Counted from the stretch's first letter, positions 1 to 6,232 are shown. The stretch: DNA of 11,567 nucleotides from an uncultured Eubacteriales bacterium (GCA_900313125.1 OMPZ01000086.1:1-11567), one strand, 5' to 3'. The notes: generated by a model from the letters alone, not told the origin. Translations and numbers: made by a program.

Positions 1-124
1 AAAGTGACTGGATATTTCGCTAAGGCGAGGTGATTTCAAGGAAAAAAGCGGAGGAATACTGTCGTATTCCGAGCATTTTTGACGATGTAAATCACCCGCA
101 TTAGTAGAAATAGACAGTTGCTTT
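1..124. repeat. Long imperfect palindrome (MITE-like or structured repeat) downstream of prfB
   Basis: Almost the whole stretch folds back on itself. Pairing arms are 1-4/121-124, 7-10/115-118, 13-18/107-112, 20-23/101-104, 25-27/97-99, 29-36/89-96, 42-46/76-80, 48-49/73-74 and 53-59/64-70, with a 4-nt loop TGTC at 60-63. That is about 43 pairs broken by small symmetric internal loops. The element may begin before the window, since its outermost pair is at base 1. No plausible coding frame runs through it. It sits about 35 bp past the prfB stop, so on the minus strand it could form a 3' end structure, but no clean U-tract is visible inside the window. The form resembles small dispersed hairpin repeats of clostridial genomes; this is an inference from shape only. 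Confidence 0.6.
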
Positions 125-158
125 GATTTTTCAAACAGCCCCTAGTTTTCTCGGATAA

Positions 159-1283
159 TTACTCGCCGCTCTCAAGCGTGCCGAGACTTTCGGCTTTGAG
201 ATAAGCGTTGATAAAGCCGTCGATCTCGCCGTCCATAACTGCGGAGACGTTGGCGTTTTCAAATTTCGTGCGGTGATCCTTCACGAGCGTATACGGCATG
301 AACACATAGGAACGTATCTGGCTGCCCCATGTGATCTCCTTCTGAACGCCCTTGATATCCTCGATCTTTTCGAGATGCTCCTTCTCCTTGATCTCAACGA
401 GCTTTGAGATGAGCATCTGCATAGCGATCGCCCTGTTCTGGAACTGGTTGCGCTCCACCTGCGACGCTACGACGATACCCGTAGGCTTATGCGTAAGGCG
501 AACGGCGGAGGACGTTTTGTTGACCTTCTGACCGCCTGCGCCGCTTGCGCGGTAAACCTGCATTTCGATATCCTCTTCGGGGATAACTATGCTCGTGTCC
601 TTTTCGATCTCGGGCATGACCTCGAGAGACGCGAACGACGTCTGACGTCTGCCCGAAGCGTCGAACGGAGATATCCTGACCAAACGGTGAACGCCCGCTT
701 CGCTCTTGAGGTAGCCGTAAGCGTTTTCGCCCTCGACAACTATCGTTGCGCTTTTTAGACCGGCGGTATCGCCGTCGAGATAATCGACCGTTTTGATCTT
801 GAAGTTATGACGCTCTGCCCAGCGACCGTACATTCTGTAAAGCATCTCTGCCCAGTCCTGCGCTTCTGTTCCGCCGCTGCCTGCGTGGAACGTAAGGATA
901 GCGTTGTTTTTATCGTACTCGCCCGTGAGAAGAGTCGAAAGTCTCTGCGCTTCAAGATCGGCTTTGACCTTTTCGTACTCCTCCTTTGCCTCGTCGAGAA
1001 GGGAGATATCCTCCTCCTCGTTGCCGAGGTCGATGAGCGCGATAACGTCCTCATACGCGCTGACGAGGTTATCGTAATTTTCTACTTTATTTTTAAGGAA
1101 GCCCGTTCTCTGAAGTATTTTCTGAGAATTTTCCGTATCGTCCCAGAATCCGGGCTCGGCAGCCTTATATTCGAGCTGCTCGATTTCCGACTTACACGCT
1201 TTCAATCCGAGCGCGTCGGCGAGATCCTTGATCTCCGGCTCCAGCTCCTGCGCCGCAAGCCTTAATTCTTCAAACTGTACCAT
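159..1283 (-). CDS. prfB: Peptide chain release factor 2 (RF2)
   Basis: Cytoplasmic class I release factor that recognises UGA and UAA stop codons and triggers peptide release on the ribosome. The 374-residue protein is of normal family length. It carries the RF2 stop-recognition tripeptide SPF at residues 205-207 and the catalytic GGQ at 250-252 within GAGGQKVN. The N-terminal ~110 residues are the charged helical domain 1. The ATG start is preceded by an AGAGGT ribosome binding site about 7 nt upstream. Many bacterial prfB genes have an in-frame UGA near codon 25 that forces a +1 frameshift for autoregulation. Here codons 1-40 run through without any stop or CTT-TGA slip site, so that control is absent. 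The gene stands alone with its own promoter; the neighbouring coding genes are on the other strand. Confidence 0.97.
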   Translation of the reverse strand: MVQFEELRLAAQELEPEIKDLADALGLKACKSEIEQLEYKAAEPGFWDDTENSQKILQRTGFLKNKVENYDNLVSAYEDVIALIDLGNEEEDISLLDEAKEEYEKVKADLEAQRLSTLLTGEYDKNNAILTFHAGSGGTEAQDWAEMLYRMYGRWAERHNFKIKTVDYLDGDTAGLKSATIVVEGENAYGYLKSEAGVHRLVRISPFDASGRRQTSFASLEVMPEIEKDTSIVIPEEDIEMQVYRASGAGGQKVNKTSSAVRLTHKPTGIVVASQVERNQFQNRAIAMQMLISKLVEIKEKEHLEKIEDIKGVQKEITWGSQIRSYVFMPYTLVKDHRTKFENANVSAVMDGEIDGFINAYLKAESLGTLESGE

Positions 1284-1326
1284 ATCATTACCTCTGACTC
1301 GTTTTACGAATTTTTATCTATTCTAT

Positions 1327-1355
1327 ATTATATTATGAAACCCGAAAAAAGTAAA
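1327..1355 (-). promoter_or_regulatory. Sigma-A-type promoter of prfB
   Basis: On the minus strand, TTTACT (1355-1350) is followed by a 17-nt spacer and a perfect TATAAT (1332-1327). Transcription would start near 1320, giving a leader of about 37 nt before the prfB ATG. The near-consensus boxes and ideal spacing make this a convincing promoter. Confidence 0.8.
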
Positions 1356-1408
1356 GCTTTTTTTATTCGCGCCCAAGCGGGCGCGGGCAATTGCGCGGTT
1401 TAGTTTGA

Positions 1409-1458
1409 GTAGGGCGATACTTCATCGCCGCGCGGCTCGGCGTGTCCGGCACGCCTAC
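1409..1458. repeat. Head-to-head pair of REP-like units (GTAG + stem-loop)
   Basis: The plus strand begins with GTAG (1409-1412), followed by a stem GGCGAT (1413-1418) / ATCGCC (1424-1429). After a short GC-rich centre comes a second stem, GGCGTG (1439-1444) / CACGCC (1450-1455). The block ends in CTAC (1455-1458), which is GTAG on the minus strand. The 50-bp block is therefore two GTAG-headed hairpins in inverted orientation. A 5' GTAG tetranucleotide followed by a small palindrome is the known signature of bacterial REP sequences, and inverted pairs are the known REPIN/BIME layout. Membership in that class is inferred from form only. Confidence 0.6.
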
Positions 1459-1731
1459 TATATTTTTGACTTTCAAACAACGTACATTCAGAAAGAAAAC
1501 CTTGCGCCCTGCACCGCAGCATACACCGAAGTGCGTTAGAGCGAGAAAGCTGTCGGGGGTGATTTTTTAGAAGGGGCGGGTCTCCTGTGGAGACCGAGGC
1601 TTCAGCAGAAGCACCGACCGACGCGGCAGCGAAGAACCGCGCAGCGTTTTCCGCCGTACTTTTGCGGTTAAATAGCATCTGTTCCGCATCTTAACAAAGT
1701 AGGCGCATTGGATGTGCCGAGCCGCGCGGCG
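1426..1731. repeat. ~306-bp intergenic element bounded by 33-bp inverted repeats
   Basis: Left arm 1426-1458 and right arm 1699-1731 are inverted copies with 26 of 33 positions identical, including 16 consecutive ones; all seven differences are transitions. The right arm also starts with GTAG (1699-1702) and a stem GCGCAT (1703-1708) / ATGTGC (1712-1717). The interior has two neat small hairpins, 1579-1585/1589-1595 and 1599-1603/1608-1612. An open frame on the minus strand across 1400-1678 has arginine- and serine-rich composition, no ribosome binding site and no recognisable domain, so I treat it as non-coding. This element fills most of the gene-free gap between prfB and the next gene. It is probably a non-autonomous dispersed repeat, although a structured RNA is also possible. 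Confidence 0.55.
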
Positions 1732-1778
1732 AGAAAGTTGTGTTTTAAACTAACTATAACCGCGTAATTGAAAAAAGG

Positions 1779-1807
1779 TTGTAATTTGTGTTGGGATTTG
1801 GTATAAT
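1779..1807 (+). promoter_or_regulatory. Promoter of the zinc-finger membrane protein gene
   Basis: TTGTAA (1779-1784), a 17-nt spacer and TATAAT (1802-1807). A TG dinucleotide at 1799-1800 adds an extended -10 element. Transcription would start near 1814, leaving a leader of about 45 nt before the ATG at 1860. Confidence 0.75.
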
Positions 1808-1859
1808 AATATGAGGTGTAAAGGATAATTGAAATTTTGCCTTAAAGGAAGGTGGAAAC

Positions 1860-2969
1860 ATGGATTATAAAGGACTGAAGTGCGGTATCTGCGGAGCGGA
1901 CTTCGCAGACGGCGATGACGTTGTCGTTTGCCCCGACTGCGGAACGCCTATGCACAGAGCCTGCTATAAAGAAAAGGGCGGCTGCCCGAATGCCGATAAG
2001 CACGGCGAGGGCTTCGTTTTCGACGGCTTTGATATCATAAAGGACGCGGCGCAGGGCAAGGCAAAAGTACCCGTGCAGGAAAACAAGATCAAGCTCGAAA
2101 AGCCGCAGGCAGAAGTCGGCGAGCCTGTTCAGAGCGACACTCCGGAGGGCAATACAGGCACGGCAAACAGCTATTATACAAGATCGTGTCCTATCTGCGG
2201 CAATACGAACAGACCAAGCGCGAATTTCTGCGACAACTGCGGCACAAGGCTTTCTACGGTAAACGCGCCGAGTATCGCGACCGCCGGGGATATAGATTAC
2301 AGCGATCCGCAGTTTTTTGCGTCTTACGCTCTCGGTCAGGCGTCGGACGTTCCCGCGTCGGACGTTTATGAAGACAACGTTACAGCAGGCGACGTCGCGT
2401 GTTATGTCGGCGTGAACACGCCGTATTACCTCGGCGCGTTCAGAAAGATCAAGGACGGTATCGGGAAATTCAATTTCAGCGCGGCTGTTTTTTCGGGCGT
2501 ATGGTTTTTGTACAGAAAGCTATACAGACCCGGCGCGCTCCTGCTTTCGGTCGAAGCGCTGCTCTACGCTTTGAAAATGTACTTCACGCGCTCGCTGAGC
2601 CTTGACGTTATGAACAAGCTGCTCGCGACCGTGGGCATGACCGTCAACAATATGTCTCAGCTCACCATGGAGCAGTATACGAAGCTGTCGATCGAAATGC
2701 AGAAGCTGCCCGTCGAGGAGCAGATACTTATGATGATGCCGACGCTTCTGCTGATACTCCAGATCGTCGTTATGATCGTCAGCGGCTCTGTCGCAAACAA
2801 GCTCTACTACAAGCGCTGCATCGAGCAGATCAAGGAAGTCAAAGCAAGTGCAGCCGAAAATTCGCTCCCGCGCTCTGAGGTGTCGCGCTCGCTCTACCTT
2901 TCGGGCGGCGTCAACGCCATGCTCGCGGGGATATTCGGTTTCATATATATCTTCCTGCTGTTTATGTAA
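1860..2969 (+). CDS. Zinc-finger/zinc-ribbon membrane protein with DUF2628-like domain
   Basis: Function unknown. Three parts can be seen in 369 residues. Residues 8-48 form a RING-like zinc module, with ligands C8-C11, C24-C27, H32, C35, C42 and possibly H48, resembling the prokaryotic RING finger family. Residues 110-127 form a zinc ribbon (CPIC and CDNC), joined by charged and flexible linkers. From about 200 on lies a membrane domain: the segment with FNFSAAVFSGVWFLYRKLY (204-222) resembles DUF2628, and hydrophobic stretches follow at about 224-242, 288-312 and 347-368. With no signal peptide, the metal modules should face the cytoplasm. The ATG has an AAGGAAGGTGG ribosome binding site. 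The gene is monocistronic between its own promoter and a terminator. Similar multi-zinc membrane proteins are common in Clostridia and usually annotated as hypothetical; a sensing or adaptor role is only a guess. Confidence 0.85.
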   Translation: MDYKGLKCGICGADFADGDDVVVCPDCGTPMHRACYKEKGGCPNADKHGEGFVFDGFDIIKDAAQGKAKVPVQENKIKLEKPQAEVGEPVQSDTPEGNTGTANSYYTRSCPICGNTNRPSANFCDNCGTRLSTVNAPSIATAGDIDYSDPQFFASYALGQASDVPASDVYEDNVTAGDVACYVGVNTPYYLGAFRKIKDGIGKFNFSAAVFSGVWFLYRKLYRPGALLLSVEALLYALKMYFTRSLSLDVMNKLLATVGMTVNNMSQLTMEQYTKLSIEMQKLPVEEQILMMMPTLLLILQIVVMIVSGSVANKLYYKRCIEQIKEVKASAAENSLPRSEVSRSLYLSGGVNAMLAGIFGFIYIFLLFM

Positions 2970-2977
2970 AGCATCAA

Positions 2978-3007
2978 AAACGCCTGTGTGTTATCACGCA
3001 GGCGTTT
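2978..3007 (+). terminator. Rho-independent terminator after the zinc-finger membrane protein gene
   Basis: A 13-bp stem, 2978-2990 paired with 2995-3007 and containing one G-U pair, encloses the loop TTAT. The right arm ends in TTT and is followed by an interrupted T-rich stretch. It starts 8 nt after the stop codon. Confidence 0.8.
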
Positions 3008-3027
3008 CGCTGTTTTCGGGAATATTT

Positions 3028-3055
3028 TTTACCGCGGCGGAATACACTATATAAA
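3028..3055 (+). promoter_or_regulatory. Possible promoter of the small membrane protein gene
   Basis: TTTACC (3028-3033) and TATAAA (3050-3055) are 16 nt apart, upstream of the 3073 start. The predicted start of transcription would leave only about 10 nt of leader, which makes the assignment weak. Some promoter is nevertheless expected here, because a terminator precedes it. Confidence 0.35.
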
Positions 3056-3072
3056 AAACTCGGGGTGATAAT

Positions 3073-3483
3073 TTGAGTTCTTACACAAGTGTCAGGAAAT
3101 TCACAGCCGTTTCCGCGGCGATATCTCTGCTCACGGGTGCGGCGGTCGGCGTGTTCGTCAGCGCCGCATTGCTCGCACTTTGCGCCGCGATATTCGTCAA
3201 AGCCGGAGTTGTGCCGACGAGCGCCGCCGCTGCGATCGCAATTGCCGCAGGCACGCTCGGCTCGTTTTTCGCGGGGTACTTCACAGTCTCGCTCTGCGGC
3301 AGCCGCGGTATGCTCATGGGCGCGCTGTCGGGGCTGCTGCTGTTTTTCGCGATAACTGCCGCCGGAGCTATCGCAGGCTCGACGGGCGCTTTTGCCGCGC
3401 TGCTTCTGCGCGGAGCCGTATTTATCATCAGCGGCAGCATCGGCGGCATCGTCCGTGTAAACAAGCGCGTCAGGGTACGATAA
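3073..3483 (+). CDS. TIGR04086-like (YrzE/DUF3792-type) four-helix membrane protein
   Basis: A small integral membrane protein of 136 residues with four hydrophobic segments at about 12-42, 47-72, 78-102 and 105-127, then a basic tail (KRVRVR). The length, the four-helix plan, the glycines between helices and the ending GGIVRVNK fit the TIGR04086 / DUF3792 family of Firmicutes, whose function is not known. Translation starts at a TTG at 3073, chosen because a GGGGTGAT ribosome binding site lies about 5 nt upstream; the first in-frame ATG lies far inside the protein. The protein is very alanine-rich, so strongly open frames on the opposite strand are composition shadows. It is a single gene between two terminators. 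Confidence 0.75.
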   Translation: MSSYTSVRKFTAVSAAISLLTGAAVGVFVSAALLALCAAIFVKAGVVPTSAAAAIAIAAGTLGSFFAGYFTVSLCGSRGMLMGALSGLLLFFAITAAGAIAGSTGAFAALLLRGAVFIISGSIGGIVRVNKRVRVR

Positions 3484-3495
3484 ATAAATAAATAA

Positions 3496-3525
3496 ACGCC
3501 GGCGGTCCGTTAAAACCGTCGGCGT
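3496..3525. terminator. Bidirectional terminator between convergent genes
   Basis: The 11-bp stem ACGCCGGCGGT (3496-3506) pairs with ACCGTCGGCGT (3515-3525) with one G-U pair and an 8-nt loop. On the plus strand it is followed by GATCTTTTG. On the minus strand it is followed by TTTATTTATTTAT. It can end both the plus-strand membrane protein transcript and the minus-strand perR-rbr-FHA transcript. Confidence 0.8.
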
Positions 3526-3599
3526 GATCTTTTGTACACGAGATCATTCGCAAAAGGATCTGTAAATGAGATTGCCGTGCTGCGGCTCGCTGCAAGCCG

Positions 3600-4046
3600 T
3601 CATGACTGCTTTTCAAAAGATCTCAGTATTAAAGCATAGTCTCCAAGTATGAACTCATCGCCTGTACTAAGAGAGATCTTTTCGCTGACATTCGTCTTTT
3701 CTCCGTCAGACATTATAAAGGTGCCATTCGTTGAACCCATATCCTCGAGGTATATCGAATCATCCTCAACAAAAAGCTTGCAGTGCGTCCTTGAAACATA
3801 AGGATCACCGGTTATGACTATATCGCACGTCTCTTCCCTGCCTATTACGACCGCATCGCCAAAGCTAAGCTGTGCTGTATAAACAGCAGCGTTATCCGGA
3901 GCTTCAAGCGTTATGGAATAAGAGCTTTCTTCTGTTGTCGTTTCGTTTGCGGGGAGATCCTCCTTCGCGTTACCGCACGCAGTACATATAACGACCAAAA
4001 GGATCGGCAATATCAGCAGTACCGCATTGCGTATGGCTTTTCTCAT
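3600..4046 (-). CDS. Putative exported or lipoprotein FHA-domain protein
   Basis: Has 148 residues. Residues 1-23 are an N-terminal signal: basic MRKAIR, then a long hydrophobic run. C24 is preceded by TA, which could be a lipobox, although the -3 residue is Cys rather than Leu. A short Thr/Glu-rich linker leads into a complete FHA domain at about 46-142, with the conserved G69-R70, S85-R-T-H88 and S105-T-N107-G-T. FHA domains bind phosphothreonine peptides and usually act in the cytoplasm. By the positive-inside rule this one would lie outside the membrane. The ATG overlaps the rubrerythrin stop by 4 nt (ATGA), with an AGAGGT ribosome binding site inside the upstream gene, so the start is well supported and translation is probably coupled. 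Ligand and role are unknown. It is the last gene of the operon before the terminator at 3496-3525. Confidence 0.85.
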   Translation of the reverse strand: MRKAIRNAVLLILPILLVVICTACGNAKEDLPANETTTEESSYSITLEAPDNAAVYTAQLSFGDAVVIGREETCDIVITGDPYVSRTHCKLFVEDDSIYLEDMGSTNGTFIMSDGEKTNVSEKISLSTGDEFILGDYALILRSFEKQS

Positions 4047-4591
4047 TCAAAATACCTCTTGAGGAGACCTGCAAAGCCTGCGCCGTGACGAGCCTCGTCC
4101 TTAGCCATCTCGTGAACCGTATCGTGGATAGCGTCGTAGCCGCGCGCCTTAGCTCTCTTAGCGAGATCGAACTTGCCTGCGCAAGCGCCTGCCTCGGCGT
4201 CAACGCGCACCTGAAGATTCTTCTTTGTGGAGTCGGAAACTACCTCGCCGAGGAGCTCAGCGAACTTTGCTGCGTGCTCTGCTTCCTCAAAAGCGTAACG
4301 CTTGAAAGCTTCCGCGATCTCGGGATAGCCCTCTCTGTCGGCTGCTCTCGACATTGCAAGGTACATACCTACCTCGCTGCACTCGCCGTTGAAGTTGGAA
4401 ACGAGATCTGTGTAGATGTCGTCCTCTACCTTGCCCTTCGCGCCCTCGCCGATAAGGTGTACCGTAGCGTAGGACATCTCGGACTCTACCTTGTTGAACT
4501 TCGATGCCGGAGCCTTACAGATAGGACAGACCTCGGGAGCGGCGTCGCCCTCGTAAATATAACCGCATACTGTACATACAAACTTTGCCAT
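4043..4591 (-). CDS. rbr: Reverse rubrerythrin (rubredoxin-ferritin-like peroxidase)
   Basis: A cytoplasmic non-haem iron peroxidase that reduces H2O2 (and in clostridial relatives supports O2 reduction) with electrons from NADH via partner redox proteins. In its 182 residues the rubredoxin module comes first, with Cys ligands C6, C9, C22 and C25. The ferritin-like diiron domain follows; candidate ligands are E70/E73, the E103-x-x-H106 motif, E133 and the E166-x-x-H169 motif. This domain order is the reverse of classical rubrerythrin and matches the ~180-residue reverse rubrerythrins of Clostridium. The start ATG has a consensus AGGAGG 9 nt upstream. It lies 79 nt downstream of perR with no clear promoter between them, so it is probably cotranscribed with its likely repressor, and it overlaps the FHA gene downstream. 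Confidence 0.93.
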   Translation of the reverse strand: MAKFVCTVCGYIYEGDAAPEVCPICKAPASKFNKVESEMSYATVHLIGEGAKGKVEDDIYTDLVSNFNGECSEVGMYLAMSRAADREGYPEIAEAFKRYAFEEAEHAAKFAELLGEVVSDSTKKNLQVRVDAEAGACAGKFDLAKRAKARGYDAIHDTVHEMAKDEARHGAGFAGLLKRYFE

Positions 4592-4626
4592 AATAAATTA
4601 CCTCCTGTAATAGTTGACGTTTATTT

Positions 4627-4648
4627 AGCCCCGTATAGCGTCGGGGCT
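4627..4648 (-). other. Intercistronic stem-loop between perR and rubrerythrin
   Basis: A 7-bp GC-rich stem, AGCCCCG (4627-4633) with CGGGGCT (4642-4648), and an 8-nt loop. No U-tract follows on either strand, so a terminator is unlikely. It may be a processing or stability element separating low perR expression from high rubrerythrin expression. Confidence 0.4.
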
Positions 4649-4670
4649 GCCTGACGACCGTCTGAGCGTA

Positions 4671-5051
4671 TCAGCACTTGTCGCAGCTTCCGTAAAAAAT
4701 AAGGTTGTACGATTCGACCTCGCGCGCGCCGTCGATGTACGTTTTGTCGATGATATCGGGAATGCTCTCGGTGAAAAACACGTCGATCACTCTGCCGCAC
4801 TTTTTGCAGACGAAATGCGAGTGCTTCGATATGCGCGCGTCGTACCTTTCGCAGCCGTCTACCACAGCGACCGATTTTATCGCGCCGTTGCTTTCAAGCA
4901 GCTTGAGATTTCTGTAGACAGTACCGAGACTCAGGTCGGGATATTTCGGTTTCAGGGAATTGTATATCCAGTCAGCCGACGGGTGAGTGTCTGTTGACAA
5001 AAGCAGCTCGTATATTGCCTGTCTCTTTCTTGAATAATTTTGCGTTCTCAT
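4671..5051 (-). CDS. perR: Fur-family peroxide-responsive repressor PerR
   Basis: A metal-dependent DNA-binding repressor that senses H2O2 through iron-catalysed oxidation of histidines. The 126-residue protein has a winged helix with the typical LSLGTVYRNLKLL (40-52). Regulatory-site candidates align with B. subtilis PerR: H23, D71, H77, H79 and D90. The Asp at D90, rather than Glu, favours PerR over Fur. The structural zinc site is C82-x-x-C85 with C123-x-x-C126. The protein stops right after the last Cys, so it lacks the short tail seen in many relatives. The start is the ATG at 5051, with AGGGGT about 5 nt upstream. The frame stays open upstream to 5306, but that extension overlaps the neighbouring acyltransferase gene and crosses the perR promoter, so I reject it. 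The gene heads the perR-rbr-FHA operon. Confidence 0.9.
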   Translation of the reverse strand: MRTQNYSRKRQAIYELLLSTDTHPSADWIYNSLKPKYPDLSLGTVYRNLKLLESNGAIKSVAVVDGCERYDARISKHSHFVCKKCGRVIDVFFTESIPDIIDKTYIDGAREVESYNLIFYGSCDKC

Positions 5052-5081
5052 AATTACCCCTGATAAATTAAGTTGCAAAAC

Positions 5082-5091
5082 AATAATTATT
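5082..5091. promoter_or_regulatory. Possible PerR/Fur-type operator
   Basis: A perfect 10-bp palindrome, AATAATTATT, sits just downstream of the predicted perR transcription start. Per boxes are AT-rich inverted repeats (TTATAATnATTATAA in Bacillus), and PerR commonly represses its own gene. The match to that consensus is partial and the DNA here is AT-rich overall, so this is tentative. A second palindrome, TATTATAATA, overlaps the -10 box. Confidence 0.3.
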
Positions 5092-5103
5092 ACTCTTTTC
5101 AGT

Positions 5104-5132
5104 ATTATAATATAAAAAATGCAATTTGTAAA
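5104..5132 (-). promoter_or_regulatory. Promoter of the perR-rbr-FHA operon
   Basis: On the minus strand, TTTACA (5132-5127), a 17-nt spacer and TATAAT (5109-5104). The predicted start is near 5097. It lies entirely in the short gap after the acyltransferase stop codon, and no terminator separates it from that gene, so read-through from the polysaccharide genes remains possible. Confidence 0.82.
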
Positions 5133-5140
5133 GGGGAAAT

Positions 5141-6232
5141 TTAAATCTTTTGTCTCTTTTCCGCAAATTTTTTTACTCCCTCGCCAAAAGCCATACAGCA
5201 TAGTGAAAGAACCATTGTTATAGCAAGGAATAATAAAAGCTGTTTCATATACGAGCCATCGGCGAACTCTATCTTCAGCGTATAATACCGCGCTATCGAA
5301 TGACAAAGAAACACGGGAAGACTCAGCCTGCCGAGGAAATACACAAATTTGTTGTTGAGAAAAACGAACGTGTCTGTATTGTAAAACGTAACAGCCGCAG
5401 CAGGCACAAGCAGCAGTACCATTGCAGGCTGTATAGAATTATCATAGCTGCCCGCCATATACAGGAAAAACAGCGCGTAAACTATCAACGCGAACGCGGA
5501 AAGAATATACTTTCCAAAACGTTTGAACACGCCGCTTTTTACAGCATAAAAGCAAGTGCAGCCAATAGATATCTCTGCAAACGCACGCATCATTCCCAAA
5601 TTGATAAAGCCTTCCCAAGAGGGTGCGCTGACATTGAAGGTGCCTTTTTCCTTAAAAATAAATCCAAGAAAGACAAGCGACAATACAGGAGATACATAAA
5701 GCGAGTAAAACTTTCCGTATTTCAGCAATACAGGCGTCAGTACAAACATAGCGATCATCATAGCTGAAAGATACCACACCGGCACATACCAATCCGCCGT
5801 TTTAAAACCAAACATCTGCAGCGTAAGGAAGGTGGGAACTGACTGTGCCATTTTTATCAGCCACGATCTCAGCGAAAGATGGAAATAAGGTATCCACGCG
5901 ATAGACGTCATGATGATAACGGCAAGATAATCGTATGCAAATGAAAGGTATTTTTTCCACATAAATGAAAGGCTTGTTGAAAGAAGCTGTTCCCCGTTCT
6001 CTGCGTTCTTTTTTGAAAGCGAGCTTGCGAAAAGGTAACCCGACACCAAAAAATAGAATTCAACAGCAAGATAGCCCGCTTTAAACTTCTCGGTATCGTA
6101 CTCAACAGAACATCCCAAATGGTACACGGCGATCACGAGAGCAAACAAAAAACGCAAAAGCTCGATCTTGCCGTTGCGGGCTTTTTTCGCGCTGCTTTGG
6201 GCGCGTGTACTAATAGTTTTCTTTTTACCCAT
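5141..6232 (-). CDS. Acyltransferase 3 family membrane protein (OafA-like)
   Basis: A polytopic membrane enzyme of the family that moves acetyl or other acyl groups onto extracytoplasmic glycans. The 363 residues are of normal family length. A basic cytoplasmic N-terminus (1-22) leads into the first membrane helix with the family signature: R27 and H38 in LRFLFALVIAVYHLG. Next comes AVEFYFLVSGYLF, matching the usual GVDLFFVLSGFL-type motif, and about eight to ten hydrophobic helices overall. The ATG has a GGGGG sequence about 7 nt upstream, a mediocre ribosome binding site. It lies 56 nt after the glycosyltransferase fusion gene on the same strand, separated by a stem-loop, and is the last gene of the surface-polymer cluster. 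Its DNA seems richer in A and T than the genes upstream of it. The acyl substrate cannot be told from sequence. Confidence 0.87.
   Translation of the reverse strand: MGKKKTISTRAQSSAKKARNGKIELLRFLFALVIAVYHLGCSVEYDTEKFKAGYLAVEFYFLVSGYLFASSLSKKNAENGEQLLSTSLSFMWKKYLSFAYDYLAVIIMTSIAWIPYFHLSLRSWLIKMAQSVPTFLTLQMFGFKTADWYVPVWYLSAMMIAMFVLTPVLLKYGKFYSLYVSPVLSLVFLGFIFKEKGTFNVSAPSWEGFINLGMMRAFAEISIGCTCFYAVKSGVFKRFGKYILSAFALIVYALFFLYMAGSYDNSIQPAMVLLLVPAAAVTFYNTDTFVFLNNKFVYFLGRLSLPVFLCHSIARYYTLKIEFADGSYMKQLLLFLAITMVLSLCCMAFGEGVKKFAEKRQKI

Noticed and set aside
807..1265. 152-codon plus-strand frame opposite prfB
   Set aside because: It is antisense to a highly conserved release factor gene and lacks a start signal or domain.
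1400..1678. 92-codon minus-strand open frame in the prfB upstream gap
   Set aside because: It lies inside the REP-like composite repeat, has no ribosome binding site or domain, and its composition reflects the repeat's hairpins.
3081..3464. Minus-strand frame of 127 codons opposite the small membrane protein
   Set aside because: An Ala/Pro/Ser/Thr-rich shadow of an alanine-rich membrane protein; the plus-strand frame has the ribosome binding site and the family pattern.
5052..5306. N-terminal extension of PerR to give a 211-residue protein
   Set aside because: The extension overlaps the 3' end of the acyltransferase gene and runs through the perR promoter; the ATG at 5051 has a good ribosome binding site and gives the normal Fur-family N-terminus.
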